Shown: positions 35,632-45,250, numbered from the stretch's first letter. The stretch: 64,000 nt of DNA from Ideonella oryzae (GCF_024055665.1 NZ_JAMXMC010000008.1:62001-126000), one strand, 5' to 3'. Numbers and translations: made by a program. The notes: generated by a model from the letters alone, not told the origin.

Positions 35632-36816
35632 TCAGCGGATCGGTCGACCCTCGCGGTCCAGCACCGTCATCGCCACGTCGGAGATGGCCTGGCGCCGCTG
35701 CGCATCCCAGCGCAGCACCAGGCCGCCGGCATCCCAGCCGGCCAGACTCTCCATGGCCTGCATGAAGGCCGCCCGGCTGCCCCCGCGCGGCATGCGCCGC
35801 AGGCCCTCGACCACGGCATTGCCCGCCACCCAGCCTTCGAGCGACACGTATTCGGGTGCCGGCCCGCCGCTGACCTGCAGCAGGCGCTGGTAGGTGGCCA
35901 CCACGGGGCGCGAGCTGTCGAAGGGCGAGGGCATGACCTGCGTGACCGACAGGCCCCCCGCCTTGGCGCCCAGCAAAGGCCCGATGGCCGCGGCGCTCGA
36001 CAGGCTGGTGGCGAAGCATCCACCGGCAAAGCCGGCGTCGCGCAGCGCCAGCATCACCGCCGCGGTGGAGGCATAGGCTGCCAGGAAGACCACCGCCATC
36101 GGCTGGCCGGACATCAGCGTCCGTGCGGCCGCCTGGATGTCGCGCGATTTCCATTCGACCTGGTTGGTGGAGTTGCGCGCCACCCGGGCCAGGGCCACGG
36201 CCGGTGGCAGGTCGGCCGCGGCCAGGGCGTGCTGCAGCGCCTCCATGCCGGCCTGACCATCGGCGTCGTCCTGCTGCAGCACCGCCACCCGGCTGAAGCC
36301 GATGGTGCGCAGGCTGCGGGCGATCAGGGTGGTCTCGGCGCTCAGGCCCGGGCGCAGGTGCCACAGCCAGCGCGAGGGGTTGCGCCGCAGGCTCTCGGCG
36401 CCGGTGAGCGGCGCCAGCAGGGGGACGCCGGCCTTTTCGGCCAGCGGCAGGCAGCGGTTGACGGATTCGGTGCCCACATAGCCGACCAGGGCGAAGACCT
36501 TGTCGCCCAGCAGGTCCTGGGTATTGGCCAGGGCCACCTCGGGCTCGTAGCGGTCGTCGTAGCTGATCAGCTCCAGGCGCTGGCCGCGCACGCCACCGGC
36601 GGCGTTGGCGGCCTGTACGGCCAGTTGCAGGCCGCGCTGGTACTCGATGCCCAGGTGCTGGGCCGGGCCCGACAGGGGGACCGACTGCCCCAGGCGGATC
36701 GTCTCCCGGGCACTGGCGGGTTCGGACTGGGCCCGCGCGGTCTGCCAGGGCAGGGCCGCCCCCGCGGCCAGGGCTGCTTTGAGCCAGTCGCGGCGACGTT
36801 CAGAAGGTGGCGGCAT
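35632..36816 (-). CDS. ABC transporter substrate-binding protein (type-I periplasmic, Liv family)
   Basis: A 394-residue periplasmic binding protein of the LivJ/LivK superfamily. The N terminus (RRRDWLK followed by a hydrophobic stretch ending TARAQ) resembles a twin-arginine signal with Trp in place of Phe. The family start IRLGQSVPLSGPAQHLG and YVGTESV are present. Start overlaps the end of the upstream glutamine-synthetase-like gene by 17 bases, so it belongs to the same transcription unit. No permease or ATPase of this transporter type is nearby, so it is an orphan receptor. It may sense or carry an amino acid or amide made or used by this cluster. Confidence 0.82.
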   Translation of the reverse strand: MPPPSERRRDWLKAALAAGAALPWQTARAQSEPASARETIRLGQSVPLSGPAQHLGIEYQRGLQLAVQAANAAGGVRGQRLELISYDDRYEPEVALANTQDLLGDKVFALVGYVGTESVNRCLPLAEKAGVPLLAPLTGAESLRRNPSRWLWHLRPGLSAETTLIARSLRTIGFSRVAVLQQDDADGQAGMEALQHALAAADLPPAVALARVARNSTNQVEWKSRDIQAAARTLMSGQPMAVVFLAAYASTAAVMLALRDAGFAGGCFATSLSSAAAIGPLLGAKAGGLSVTQVMPSPFDSSRPVVATYQRLLQVSGGPAPEYVSLEGWVAGNAVVEGLRRMPRGGSRAAFMQAMESLAGWDAGGLVLRWDAQRRQAISDVAMTVLDREGRPIR

Positions 36817-38155
36817 AGCGCTCGAGCTCCCAAGTGCTGACGTGGCGAGCGTAGCCCAACCATTCGTCGCGCTTGAGTCGCAGGAACTCGCCATGCAGCA
36901 CGGGGCCCAGGGCGGCGGCCACCACCTCGTCGGCCGCCAGGGCCTCCATGGACTCGGCCAGGGACTGCGGCAGCAGCGGGATGCCGCGCTGACGGATCTC
37001 GCCCAGGGACAGGGCGAACAGGTCTTCGGTGCAGGCGGGGCCCGGGTCCAGGCCGCGGTCGATGCCGTCCAGGCCGGCCGCGATCAGCACCGCGCTGGCC
37101 AGGTAGGGGTTGGCGCTGGCATCGGGCACTCGCCACTCGAAACGTCCGGGCAGGGTGCGGACCATGGCGGTGCGGTTGTTCGGTCCATGGGCCACATAGG
37201 CTGGGGCCCAGGTCGTGCCCGAGAGCGATTCCCCCACCACCAGGCGCTTGTAGCTGTTCACCGTGGGGGCGGCCAGCGCGCACAGCGCCGGCGCATGGGC
37301 CAGCACGCCGGCGATGAACTGGCGGCCCAGCAGCGACAGGTCATGGCCCTGGGCGCGCTCGTCCGCGCTGGGGCTGAAGAGACCCTTGCCGTGGGCCGGG
37401 TCTTTCAGGTCCCACAGCGAGACGTGGAAGTGCAGGCCGCTGCCGGGCTGGTTGGCAAAGGGCTTGGGCATCATCGAGAAGACCCAGCCCTCGCGCTCGG
37501 CCAGCGCCTGCGCGGCCAGCTTGAAGCCCATCAGATGGTCGGCGCTGGCCAGGGCCTCGTCGTAAGCGAAGTTGACCTCGTACTGGCCGTGGGCGTCCTC
37601 GTGGTCGAGCTGCAGCACGGTGCGGCCCCAGCCGCCGAGCGTCTCCTGCAGTGCATGCAGGAAAGCGGCCTTGCGCGGCAGCGATTTCAGGTCGTAGCTG
37701 GGCTTGTCCAGCCGATCGCCGGCATCGGCCGGCACCCAGCGGCCCTCCTGCTTCTGCAGCAGGAAGAACTCGGGCTCGATGCCGGTCTTGAGTTGCCAGC
37801 CGCGTTCGGCCAGGCGGGCGGTGGCGCGCTTGAGCACCTGGCGCGGGCAGGCCTCGAAGGGCTGGCTCGCCACGAAGCCGTCGCAGACCACGCGGGCGTA
37901 GCCCGGCTGCCAGGGCAGGGGGTCGATGGGGTGGCCCAGGTCGGCCCGGGCGTAGTACTCGGCCCGCGGCCCGGTGCGGGGCAGGCTGGTGCCCCAGATG
38001 GAGGGGCCGGCAAAACCGGCGCCGGTCTCGATCAGCTCATCGAGCTGGGCCAGGGGCACGTACTTGCCCTTGGCCACACCGTGCATGTCGGTGAACTGGG
38101 CCAGCAGCGTGTGCACGCCCCGGGCTTGCAATGACTCACGCTGCGTGTCGTTCAT
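36800..38155 (-). CDS. Glutamine synthetase family protein, type III/GlnT-like
   Basis: A 451-residue ATP-dependent ligase of the glutamine synthetase fold. Visible sites: GIEPEFFLL (metal glutamates), GSGLHFHVSL, and FEWRVPDASANPY. It is distinct from the PuuA-type enzyme at 46811. The nearest named group is the type III glutamate-ammonia ligase/GlnT set, some of which may join amines other than ammonia to glutamate. Placed ten bases after a PuuC-type aldehyde dehydrogenase inside a polyamine region, it may glutamylate an amine. That reading is inference. Confidence 0.8.
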   Translation of the reverse strand: MNDTQRESLQARGVHTLLAQFTDMHGVAKGKYVPLAQLDELIETGAGFAGPSIWGTSLPRTGPRAEYYARADLGHPIDPLPWQPGYARVVCDGFVASQPFEACPRQVLKRATARLAERGWQLKTGIEPEFFLLQKQEGRWVPADAGDRLDKPSYDLKSLPRKAAFLHALQETLGGWGRTVLQLDHEDAHGQYEVNFAYDEALASADHLMGFKLAAQALAEREGWVFSMMPKPFANQPGSGLHFHVSLWDLKDPAHGKGLFSPSADERAQGHDLSLLGRQFIAGVLAHAPALCALAAPTVNSYKRLVVGESLSGTTWAPAYVAHGPNNRTAMVRTLPGRFEWRVPDASANPYLASAVLIAAGLDGIDRGLDPGPACTEDLFALSLGEIRQRGIPLLPQSLAESMEALAADEVVAAALGPVLHGEFLRLKRDEWLGYARHVSTWELERYAATF

Positions 38156-38165
38156 GCGTGTCCCT

Positions 38166-39656
38166 TCAGTCCAGCCGCAGCCAGGTGGTCTTCAGCTCGG
38201 TGTACTTGTCGAAGGCGTGCAGGGACTTGTCGCGTCCGTTGCCGCTCTGCTTGTAGCCACCGAAGGGCACGGTCATGTCGTCCTCGTCGTACTGGTTGAC
38301 GTGCACCGTGCCGGCCCGCAGGGCACGGGCCACGCGGTGCGCGCGGTTGACGTTGAGGCTCCAGACGCCGGCCTGCAGGCCGTAGCTGGAGGCGTTGGCG
38401 ATGGCGATGGCCTCTTCCTCGGTCTTGAAGCGGATGACGCTGGTGACCGGGCCGAAGATCTCCTCGCGGGCGATCTTCATCTCGTTGTTGACGCCGGCGA
38501 ACACGGTGGGCTCCACGTAGTAGCCGCCGCTCTCGGTGCGGGCCTGGCGGCCCCCGGCCACGCACTGCGCGCCTTCGCTGTGGCCGGCGTCGATGTAGCC
38601 CAGCACCGTCTTGAGCTGGGTCTCGTCCACCAGGGCGCCCAGCACGGTGTCGGGGTGCAGCGGGTCGGCCGGGGCGTACTTGGGTGCCTCGGCGGCCAGC
38701 AGCTCGACGAACTCGTCGGCGATGCTGTCCTGCACCAGCACGCGCGAGGGCGCGTTGCAGCTCTCGCCCTGGTTGAAGAACATGCTGCCGGCCAGGGTCT
38801 GGGCGGCACGGGCGATGTCGCCGTAGTCCTCGAAGACCAGGAAGGCCGACTTGCCGCCCAGCTCGTTGTAGACGCGCTTGAGGTTGGACTGACCGGCGTA
38901 GTCCAGCATGCGGCGGCCCACGCGGGTGGAGCCGGTGAAGCCGATGGCGTCCACGTCCATGTGCAGGGCGAGGGCCTCGCCGGCCTCGTGGCCATAGCCG
39001 GGCACCACGTTGAAGACGCCCGGGGGCAGGCCGGCTTCGACGGCCAGCTCGGCCAGGCGGCAGGCGGTCAGCGGGCTCTTCTCGCTGGGCTTGAGGACCA
39101 CGGAGTTGCCGGCCGCCAGGGCCGGGCCCAGCTTCCAGGCGGCCATGATCATCGGGTAGTTCCAGGGCACGATGGCGCCGATCACGCCCATGGGCTCGCG
39201 GGTGATCATGGCCAGGGCGTGGTCACCGGTGGGAGCGATCTCGTCGTAGATCTTGTCCACGGCCTCGCCATACCAGGCGATGCAGCGGGCGGTGGCGGTC
39301 ACATCCACACCCATCGAGTACTGGATGGGCTTGCCCATGTCCAACGTCTCGAGCAGGGCCAGTTCTTCCTTGGCGGCCAGGATCTTCTCGGCAAAGCGCT
39401 GCAGCACCTTCTTGCGGGCGGCCGGGGCCTGACCGGCCCAGCGGCGGTCTTCGAAGGCGGCGCGGGCGCTGCGCACGGCGGCGTCGATGTCGGCGCGCTG
39501 GCCACGGACCACGTCGGTCAGGAAGCGGCCGTCCACCGGCGAATGCTTGGCAAAGGTCTGGCCGTCAACGGCCGCCACGCGTTGGCCATCGATCACGGCA
39601 CGGCCATCGGCCTTGAGGGCCTGGGCGCGTTCAGTCCAGTTCACGTGGTGGGGCAT
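38166..39656 (-). CDS. puuC: Aldehyde dehydrogenase, gamma-glutamyl-gamma-aminobutyraldehyde type (PuuC-like)
   Basis: NAD(P)-dependent aldehyde dehydrogenase expected to oxidise gamma-glutamyl-aminobutyraldehyde to gamma-glutamyl-GABA in putrescine breakdown. The 496-residue product has the Rossmann-loop segment GFTGSTRVG, catalytic Glu265 (NELGGKSA) and nucleophile Cys300 (GESCNAPS). Residues 1-50 resemble PuuC rather than betaine-aldehyde dehydrogenases. It lies downstream of the porin terminator, so it may have its own promoter, and is followed ten bases later by the GlnT-like gene. Confidence 0.85.
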   Translation of the reverse strand: MPHHVNWTERAQALKADGRAVIDGQRVAAVDGQTFAKHSPVDGRFLTDVVRGQRADIDAAVRSARAAFEDRRWAGQAPAARKKVLQRFAEKILAAKEELALLETLDMGKPIQYSMGVDVTATARCIAWYGEAVDKIYDEIAPTGDHALAMITREPMGVIGAIVPWNYPMIMAAWKLGPALAAGNSVVLKPSEKSPLTACRLAELAVEAGLPPGVFNVVPGYGHEAGEALALHMDVDAIGFTGSTRVGRRMLDYAGQSNLKRVYNELGGKSAFLVFEDYGDIARAAQTLAGSMFFNQGESCNAPSRVLVQDSIADEFVELLAAEAPKYAPADPLHPDTVLGALVDETQLKTVLGYIDAGHSEGAQCVAGGRQARTESGGYYVEPTVFAGVNNEMKIAREEIFGPVTSVIRFKTEEEAIAIANASSYGLQAGVWSLNVNRAHRVARALRAGTVHVNQYDEDDMTVPFGGYKQSGNGRDKSLHAFDKYTELKTTWLRLD

Positions 39657-39673
39657 GGTGTGTCTCCAGGGGC

Positions 39674-39707
39674 AAAAAAAGGGCCGTCGCGGCAGCGCGA
39701 ACGGCCC
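39674..39707 (-). terminator. Rho-independent terminator after the porin gene
   Basis: On the minus strand a GC stem with a small internal bulge (GGGCCG-CGCG pairing CGCG-CGGCCC) is followed by seven T residues (plus-strand A run 39674-39680). It separates the pot-porin unit from the puuC unit. Confidence 0.82.
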
Positions 39708-39744
39708 CGGTCGGTGTGGGGCGGCGCCGCAGCGCCGCCCGGGA

Positions 39745-41088
39745 TCAGAACGCGACGACCACCGAGGTCGCGAGCATCTGGTTGAGCTTCTTGTAGTCGC
39801 CGTTCTTCACGTCGTAGAACACGGCCTTGTCGGCACCGTCCAGGCGGTACTCGAGCTTGACGGTGGTGTTCTCGTTGAAGGCGTACTTGCCACCGAAGGT
39901 GATGGCATAGCGGTTGGCGCCTTCATCGGGGTTGCCACCGTTCATGTCGGGGCCGATGCCGTTGCGGTCGTCCGCCTGGCTGTAACCGAACAGGCCGCCG
40001 CCGTTCTTGCGGTTGTAGATGTAGTCGGCGCGCACCAGGCCCTGCAGTCGCGGGGTAAACATGTAGCCCACCAGGCCCGAGATGCCGTACCACTGGGCGT
40101 CACGGCGGTTGCCGTTGGCGTCCGGCGTGATGGCGGCCGACTTCTGCTGGCCATAGCTCAGCTGGCCCTGCACCGTCAGGTCGCCACGCGTGAAGTAGCC
40201 GTCGACCTCGGTCAGGATGGCCAGCGTGCGCTTCTCGACATTGCCGTCGGCATCCCACACCGGGGCGGTGCCGATCATGCTGGCGAAGCCGGCGCCGCTG
40301 AATTCGTCCTTGCCGTAGTCGGTGCGGAAAGCCCAGGCGGGGGACTTCTGCCCGGCGTCATGCACGGCCGAGTTCAGGTTGGCCAGCGCCGTGCGGATCC
40401 ACCACGGGCCGCTCTTCAGGTCCAGGCCGGCACCGGTGTAGCCCACTGGCAGCGTGAAGTCGTACAGCAGGTTGTGGCTGGTGAACGGATTGAGTGTGGG
40501 CTGCTGGTACTCGTAGCCCGACCAGTCGGGGATCTGGCCGGCGATGAAGCGGGTCTGATCGTCGGTCAGGGGCACGGAGACCGAAGCCTCCTGGATGATG
40601 CTGCTGCCGTCGATCGCGGCGCCCACACCGCGGTTCGGCGCCAGCGTCAGGTGCCACAGCGTGCCGCTGTCGGTTTCCTTGAGCAGGTCGAGCGAGGCCG
40701 CCCCCATGAAGGAGGTGTCGTAGTAGTAGCCGTCCGACTGCTGGTTCAGGAACTGGAAGCCGGCGCGGTTCTGGCGCTGGTTGTAGATGAAGGTCGGTTC
40801 GATGTAGCCCGTGACCTTCAGGCCCTTGAGCCCTTGCGCCAGCAGGCTGTCTTCGGTGGCCTCGGTCTTGGCGGCGATGCGGTTGAACTCGGCCGACTGT
40901 TCGGGGGTCATGCCCCACTGGGCCTGGCCGGCCGGTGCCGCCGGCGTTTGCTGGAGCTTGGATTCCAGCTCGTTGACGCGCTGCTTCAGGGCCTGGAGCT
41001 CCTTGAGCAGATCCGCATTCGACTGGGCAGCCGCCGGGAACGCCGCCATCATGGCAACGACCAGCAGGGTGGGGCTCAGAGACTTCAT
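39745..41088 (-). CDS. Outer-membrane porin-like protein (DUF3138-like)
   Basis: A 447-residue outer-membrane protein. Signal peptide ends near FPAAAQ; residues about 23-48 form a heptad coiled coil (LLKELQALKQRVNELESKL), as in trimeric porins that anchor through N-terminal helices; the rest alternates in beta strands and ends in VVVAF with terminal Phe. It resembles DUF3138 proteins of Burkholderiales. It directly follows potI and ends at a terminator, so it is likely the outer-membrane entry channel for the polyamine transporter. Role inferred from position. Confidence 0.72.
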   Translation of the reverse strand: MKSLSPTLLVVAMMAAFPAAAQSNADLLKELQALKQRVNELESKLQQTPAAPAGQAQWGMTPEQSAEFNRIAAKTEATEDSLLAQGLKGLKVTGYIEPTFIYNQRQNRAGFQFLNQQSDGYYYDTSFMGAASLDLLKETDSGTLWHLTLAPNRGVGAAIDGSSIIQEASVSVPLTDDQTRFIAGQIPDWSGYEYQQPTLNPFTSHNLLYDFTLPVGYTGAGLDLKSGPWWIRTALANLNSAVHDAGQKSPAWAFRTDYGKDEFSGAGFASMIGTAPVWDADGNVEKRTLAILTEVDGYFTRGDLTVQGQLSYGQQKSAAITPDANGNRRDAQWYGISGLVGYMFTPRLQGLVRADYIYNRKNGGGLFGYSQADDRNGIGPDMNGGNPDEGANRYAITFGGKYAFNENTTVKLEYRLDGADKAVFYDVKNGDYKKLNQMLATSVVVAF

Positions 41089-41143
41089 CACGGGGTTTCC
41101 TTCTCTTGCTTGCTGTGTGAGGGGGCGTTCGGACAAAGGGGGC

Positions 41144-41989
41144 TCACTCGCGGGCGGCAGCAGCGATTTCCTGCTGGCGACGGCGTTCGTTGCGGGCGAT
41201 CACATAGCTGGTGATGATCACGCCGATGGAGACGGCCAGCACGATGAGTGTGGCCATGGCGTTGACGCTGGGGTTCAGGCCCAGGCGGGCCCGGGAGAAG
41301 ATCACCAGCGGCATGGTGGTGGAGCCCGGGCCGGACAGGAAGGCCGACACCACCACGTCGTCCAGCGACAGCGTGAAGGTCAGCAGCCAGGCGGACATCA
41401 TGGCCTGCGAGATCATCGGCAGCGTGATCAGGAAGAACACGCTGCGGGGCTTGGCGCCCAGGTCCATGGCCGCCTCTTCCAGGCTGGGGTTGAGCTCCTG
41501 CAGGCGGGCCTGCACCACCACGGTGGCGTAGGACATGCCCAGCAGCAGGTGGCCCAGCCAGATGGTCAGGGCGCCGCGGTCCGGGTAGCCGGTCACGCGC
41601 TGGATTTCCACCAGCATCAGCAGCAGGGACAGGCCGATGACCACCTCGGGCATCACCAGGGGGGCGTTGACCATGCCGGAGAACATGGTGCGGCCCCAGA
41701 AGCGCTTGTACTTGACCAGCGCGAAGGCGGCAAAGGTGCCCAGCACCACCGAACCGGTGGCCGAGAAGAAGGCGATCTTCATCGACAGCCAGAGGCCGCC
41801 GAGCATCTCGTCGTCACGCACCAGCGCGGCGTACCACTTCAGCGTGAACCCGCGCCAGACATTGGCCAGCGGCGAGTCGTTGAAGGAGTAGATCACCAAC
41901 GCCACGATGGGCAGGTACAGGAAGACGAAGCCGCCCAGCAGCCAGGCCTTGCTGAAGCTGCGGTTGAAGGCAGGGGACAAGCGCAACAT
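41144..41989 (-). CDS. potI: Putrescine ABC transporter permease PotI
   Basis: Second permease of the PotFGHI putrescine importer. The 281-residue product has six membrane helices and the ATPase-coupling EAA loop (LEEAAMDLGAKPRSVFFLITLP). Start ATG touches the last base of the potH stop region. In E. coli PotFGHI is putrescine-specific; that specificity is carried over here by homology and by the surrounding putrescine genes. Confidence 0.9.
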   Translation of the reverse strand: MLRLSPAFNRSFSKAWLLGGFVFLYLPIVALVIYSFNDSPLANVWRGFTLKWYAALVRDDEMLGGLWLSMKIAFFSATGSVVLGTFAAFALVKYKRFWGRTMFSGMVNAPLVMPEVVIGLSLLLMLVEIQRVTGYPDRGALTIWLGHLLLGMSYATVVVQARLQELNPSLEEAAMDLGAKPRSVFFLITLPMISQAMMSAWLLTFTLSLDDVVVSAFLSGPGSTTMPLVIFSRARLGLNPSVNAMATLIVLAVSIGVIITSYVIARNERRRQQEIAAAARE

Positions 41990-42927
41990 CAGCGGGCCTC
42001 CTGGGCTTCGGCCTGGTATTTGTTGAAGATGGCCAGCGGCACGATGATCAGCAGGATCATCACCACGGCGACGGTGGCAGCCATCGGCCAGTCGTTGTTC
42101 GAGAAGAACTCGTCCCAGACCACACGGCCGATCATCAGCGTCTCCGGTCCGCCCAGCAGTTCGGGGATCACGTACTCGCCGACGCAGGGGATGAACACCA
42201 GCATGGAGCCGGCGATGATCCCTGCCTTAGACAGCGGCACGGTGATCTTCCAGAACGTCACCCAGGGGGTCGAGCCCAGGTCGGCGGCGGCCTCGAGCAG
42301 ACGGATGTCCATCTTGGCCAGGTTGGAGTACAGCGGCAGGATCATGAAGGGCAGGTAGGTGTAGGTCATGCCCAGCACCAGCGAGAAATGGGTGTTCATG
42401 AACTTGCCCGGGGCAGAGATGAGCCCCATGGCCAGCAGCACCTGGTCCAGACCGGTGGCGATCAGCAGATCGGCCACCCAGCCGTGGTCACTCAGCAGGC
42501 CCTTCCAGGCGTAGACGCGCAGCAGGAAGGAGGTCCAGAAGGGCAGCATCACCAGCATCAGCAGGGCCGGCTGAGTGGTGGACTTGGCCCGCGCCATGAA
42601 ATAGGCGAAGGGGTAGCCGATGAACAGGCACAGCACCGTGGTGGCCGCGGCGTACTTCAGGCTGGCGACATAGGTCATCCAGTAGAGGTCGTCGCTGGCC
42701 AGGAAGCTGTAGTTGCCCAGCTTGACCACCAGGGTGATCACGCCATCGGCGTAGGACAGGATGTTCTTGACGACCACCGTGTCCATTTCCGAGATGCTGA
42801 TCTTGGCCAGGATCAGGAAGGGAAACAGGAAGAAGATCAGCAGCCAGGCGTAGGGCAGGCCGATGACCCCCAGGCGGCCGCGCAGCCAACTGGGCCGGGT
42901 GGTGAGGAGACGGATCAGGCGTTCCAT
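41989..42927 (-). CDS. potH: Putrescine ABC transporter permease PotH
   Basis: First permease of the PotFGHI importer. The 312-residue product has a longer N-terminal cytoplasmic/first helix region (MERLIRLLTTRPSW) than PotI, six helices, and the EAA loop LLEAAADLGSTPWVTFWKITVP. The ATG at 42927 lies 13 bases after the potG stop; an upstream in-frame extension would overlap potG and is not supported. Confidence 0.9.
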   Translation of the reverse strand: MERLIRLLTTRPSWLRGRLGVIGLPYAWLLIFFLFPFLILAKISISEMDTVVVKNILSYADGVITLVVKLGNYSFLASDDLYWMTYVASLKYAAATTVLCLFIGYPFAYFMARAKSTTQPALLMLVMLPFWTSFLLRVYAWKGLLSDHGWVADLLIATGLDQVLLAMGLISAPGKFMNTHFSLVLGMTYTYLPFMILPLYSNLAKMDIRLLEAAADLGSTPWVTFWKITVPLSKAGIIAGSMLVFIPCVGEYVIPELLGGPETLMIGRVVWDEFFSNNDWPMAATVAVVMILLIIVPLAIFNKYQAEAQEAR

Positions 42928-42940
42928 GACGGTTGCGTCC

Positions 42941-44056
42941 TCACTGGGTGAGCACCACATGGGCCGAGCGCGACCAGTGCGCCCAGACCTTGTCGCCCCA
43001 GGTCAGCTCGTCCTCGCGCTGACGCACGGTGTTGGCCATGCTCACCTTCAGGGTGGCGCCGCTGGCCAGCTTCAGGCGGTACACGGTGAAGCTGCCGAAG
43101 TAGGACATCTCCTCGATCACGCCTTCGGTGCAGTTGAACTCGTCGGCCGGCTTGTGGCGGGTGAGGTGGATCTTTTCGGGACGCAGGGCCACCGTGACGG
43201 GCATGCCCAGGGTGCCGGTGATGCCGTGGCCAACGTAGTGCCTGCAGTCTTCGCCCGCAATCACCACGTGGTCGTTCTCGTCGACTTCCACCGTGCCCTC
43301 CATCATGTTCACGTTGCCGATGAAGTCGGCCACGAAGCGGGTCTGCGGGGTCTCGTAGATCTCGCTGGGCGAGCCAACCTGCAGGAAGCGGCCTTCGCTC
43401 ATGACCGCGATGCGGCTGGCCATGGTCATGGCCTCTTCCTGGTCGTGGGTCACCATCACGCAGGTCACGCCAACCTGCTCGATGATGTTCACCAACTCGA
43501 TCTGGGTCTGCTCACGCAGCTTCTTGTCCAGGGCGCCCAGCGGCTCGTCGAGCAGCAGCATTTGCGGCTGCTTGGCCAAGCTGCGGGCCAAGGCCACCCG
43601 CTGCTGCTGGCCACCGGAGAGCTGGTGCGGCTTGCGCTTGGCGTACTTGCCCAGTTGCACCAGCTTGAGCATGGCCTCGACGCGGTCGGCGACCGCATCT
43701 CGGGCCATGCCATCACGACGCAGACCGAAGGCGATGTTCTCCCACACCGTGAGGTGGGGGAACAGCGCATACGACTGGAACATCATGTTCAGCGGCCGGT
43801 CGTAGGGCGGGAGACCCGCCAGGTCCTGGCCGTTGAGAATGATCTTTCCCGAGGTGGGGGTCTCGAACCCCGCCAACATCCGCAGCAAGGTCGTCTTGCC
43901 GCAGCCGGAAGACCCCAGGAGGGCGAAGATTTCGCCCTTGGCGATGTCCAGGCTGACGTTGTTGACGGCCTTGTAACCTCCGAAATCCTTCACCACGTTG
44001 TGGATCTGGAGGAAGGCACTGTCGTCGCGGGCGGTGCTGGCGGGGGATTGCGTCAT
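42941..44056 (-). CDS. potG: Putrescine ABC transporter ATP-binding protein PotG
   Basis: ATPase of the PotFGHI importer. The 371-residue product has Walker A GSSGCGKTT near 48-56, signature LSGGQQQRVALARSL, Walker B LLLDEPLGALD, the switch His in VTHDQEEA, and a C-terminal TOBE regulatory domain (from about 280), the length and order of PotA/PotG proteins. It starts 16 bases after potF. Confidence 0.92.
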   Translation of the reverse strand: MTQSPASTARDDSAFLQIHNVVKDFGGYKAVNNVSLDIAKGEIFALLGSSGCGKTTLLRMLAGFETPTSGKIILNGQDLAGLPPYDRPLNMMFQSYALFPHLTVWENIAFGLRRDGMARDAVADRVEAMLKLVQLGKYAKRKPHQLSGGQQQRVALARSLAKQPQMLLLDEPLGALDKKLREQTQIELVNIIEQVGVTCVMVTHDQEEAMTMASRIAVMSEGRFLQVGSPSEIYETPQTRFVADFIGNVNMMEGTVEVDENDHVVIAGEDCRHYVGHGITGTLGMPVTVALRPEKIHLTRHKPADEFNCTEGVIEEMSYFGSFTVYRLKLASGATLKVSMANTVRQREDELTWGDKVWAHWSRSAHVVLTQ

Positions 44057-44072
44057 GATGCGTGCCTGATCC

Positions 44073-45188
44073 TCACAGGCCGGTCTTGAAGGAGGTGTAG
44101 GTACGGGTTTGCAGACGGCGCAGGTCGTTGTTCAGCGAGTCCGGCGCCACCATCTTGGACATGTCCGAGGGCGACAGGAAGACGGTCGGGTTCTTGGCCA
44201 CTTCCGGCTTCACGAAGGGGATCGAGTCCTTGTTGGGGTTGGCGTAGAACACCTTGTTGGTCAGGCTGGCATCCACTTCGGGGCGCAGGATGTAGTTGAT
44301 CCATTTGTGGGCGTTGCCCGGGTGGGGGGCATCGGCCGGAATGACCATGGTGTCGAAGAACAGCAGGCCGCCGGTCTTCGGGATCAGGGCCTCGATCTTC
44401 TGGCCGGTCTTGCCGTCGAGGGCACGCTGACGGGCGATGTTGATGTCACCGGACCAGCCCAGGGCCAGGCAGATGGAGCCGTTGGCCATGTCGTTGATGT
44501 AGCCCGAGGACGAGAACAGCGTGACATAGGGGCGCACGGCCTTGAGCAACTGGGCCGCCTTGGCGTAGTCGGCGGGCACCTTGCTCTCGGGCGCCTTGCC
44601 CAGGTAGTGCAGGGCGGCGGGCACCACTTCGGAGGCGGAGTCCAGGAAGGACACGCCGCAGGACTTCATCTTGGAGATGTACTCAGGCTTGAAGACCAGG
44701 TCCCAGACGTTGTCGGGCATCGGTGCGCCGCCCAGCGCGGCCTTGACCTTGTCCATGTTGATGCCCACGGTGGTATAGCCCCACAGCCAGTTCACCATGT
44801 ACTGGTTACCCGGGTCCAGGTTGGCCAACTGGTTCAGCACGGCCGGGTCCAGGTGCTTCCAGTTGGGCAACTGGGACTTGTCCAGCTTCTGCAGCAGACC
44901 GCCTTCGGCCTGCAGCTTGGCCCAGTTGGAGGAGGGCACCACGACGTCGTAGCCCGTCTTGCCGGCCACCAGCTTGGCGTGGACGATTTCGTTGTTGTCG
45001 AAGTTGTCGTACCGGACCTTGATGCCGGTTTCCTTCTCGAAGTTCTTGATCGTGTCTTCGGCGATGTAGTCGGACCAGTTGTAGATGTTGAGGACCTTTT
45101 CCTCTTCCTCGGCACGGGCGGCACCGCCGGCCACGGCCAGAACGGCCACGGCCAGAGACAGGACGGAACGCACTGAACTGAACTTCAT
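44073..45188 (-). CDS. potF: Putrescine-binding periplasmic protein PotF
   Basis: Periplasmic receptor of the putrescine importer. The 371-residue product has a signal peptide ending near AARA-EE and the polyamine-receptor start LNIYNWSDYIAEDT; WSDY residues bind the diamine in PotF. Further conserved segments are MKSCGVSFLDSASEV and SICLALGWSGD. A strong GGAGG ribosome site precedes the ATG at 45188. First gene of potFGHI-porin; the 156-base intergenic region in front contains a long-armed dyad. Confidence 0.92.
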   Translation of the reverse strand: MKFSSVRSVLSLAVAVLAVAGGAARAEEEEKVLNIYNWSDYIAEDTIKNFEKETGIKVRYDNFDNNEIVHAKLVAGKTGYDVVVPSSNWAKLQAEGGLLQKLDKSQLPNWKHLDPAVLNQLANLDPGNQYMVNWLWGYTTVGINMDKVKAALGGAPMPDNVWDLVFKPEYISKMKSCGVSFLDSASEVVPAALHYLGKAPESKVPADYAKAAQLLKAVRPYVTLFSSSGYINDMANGSICLALGWSGDINIARQRALDGKTGQKIEALIPKTGGLLFFDTMVIPADAPHPGNAHKWINYILRPEVDASLTNKVFYANPNKDSIPFVKPEVAKNPTVFLSPSDMSKMVAPDSLNNDLRRLQTRTYTSFKTGL

Positions 45189-45250
45189 GAAGAAACCTCC
45201 AGGGTCACGGATGATGGGGGGTGAAGAAACGCGAAGGCTGCGAGAGTGCG

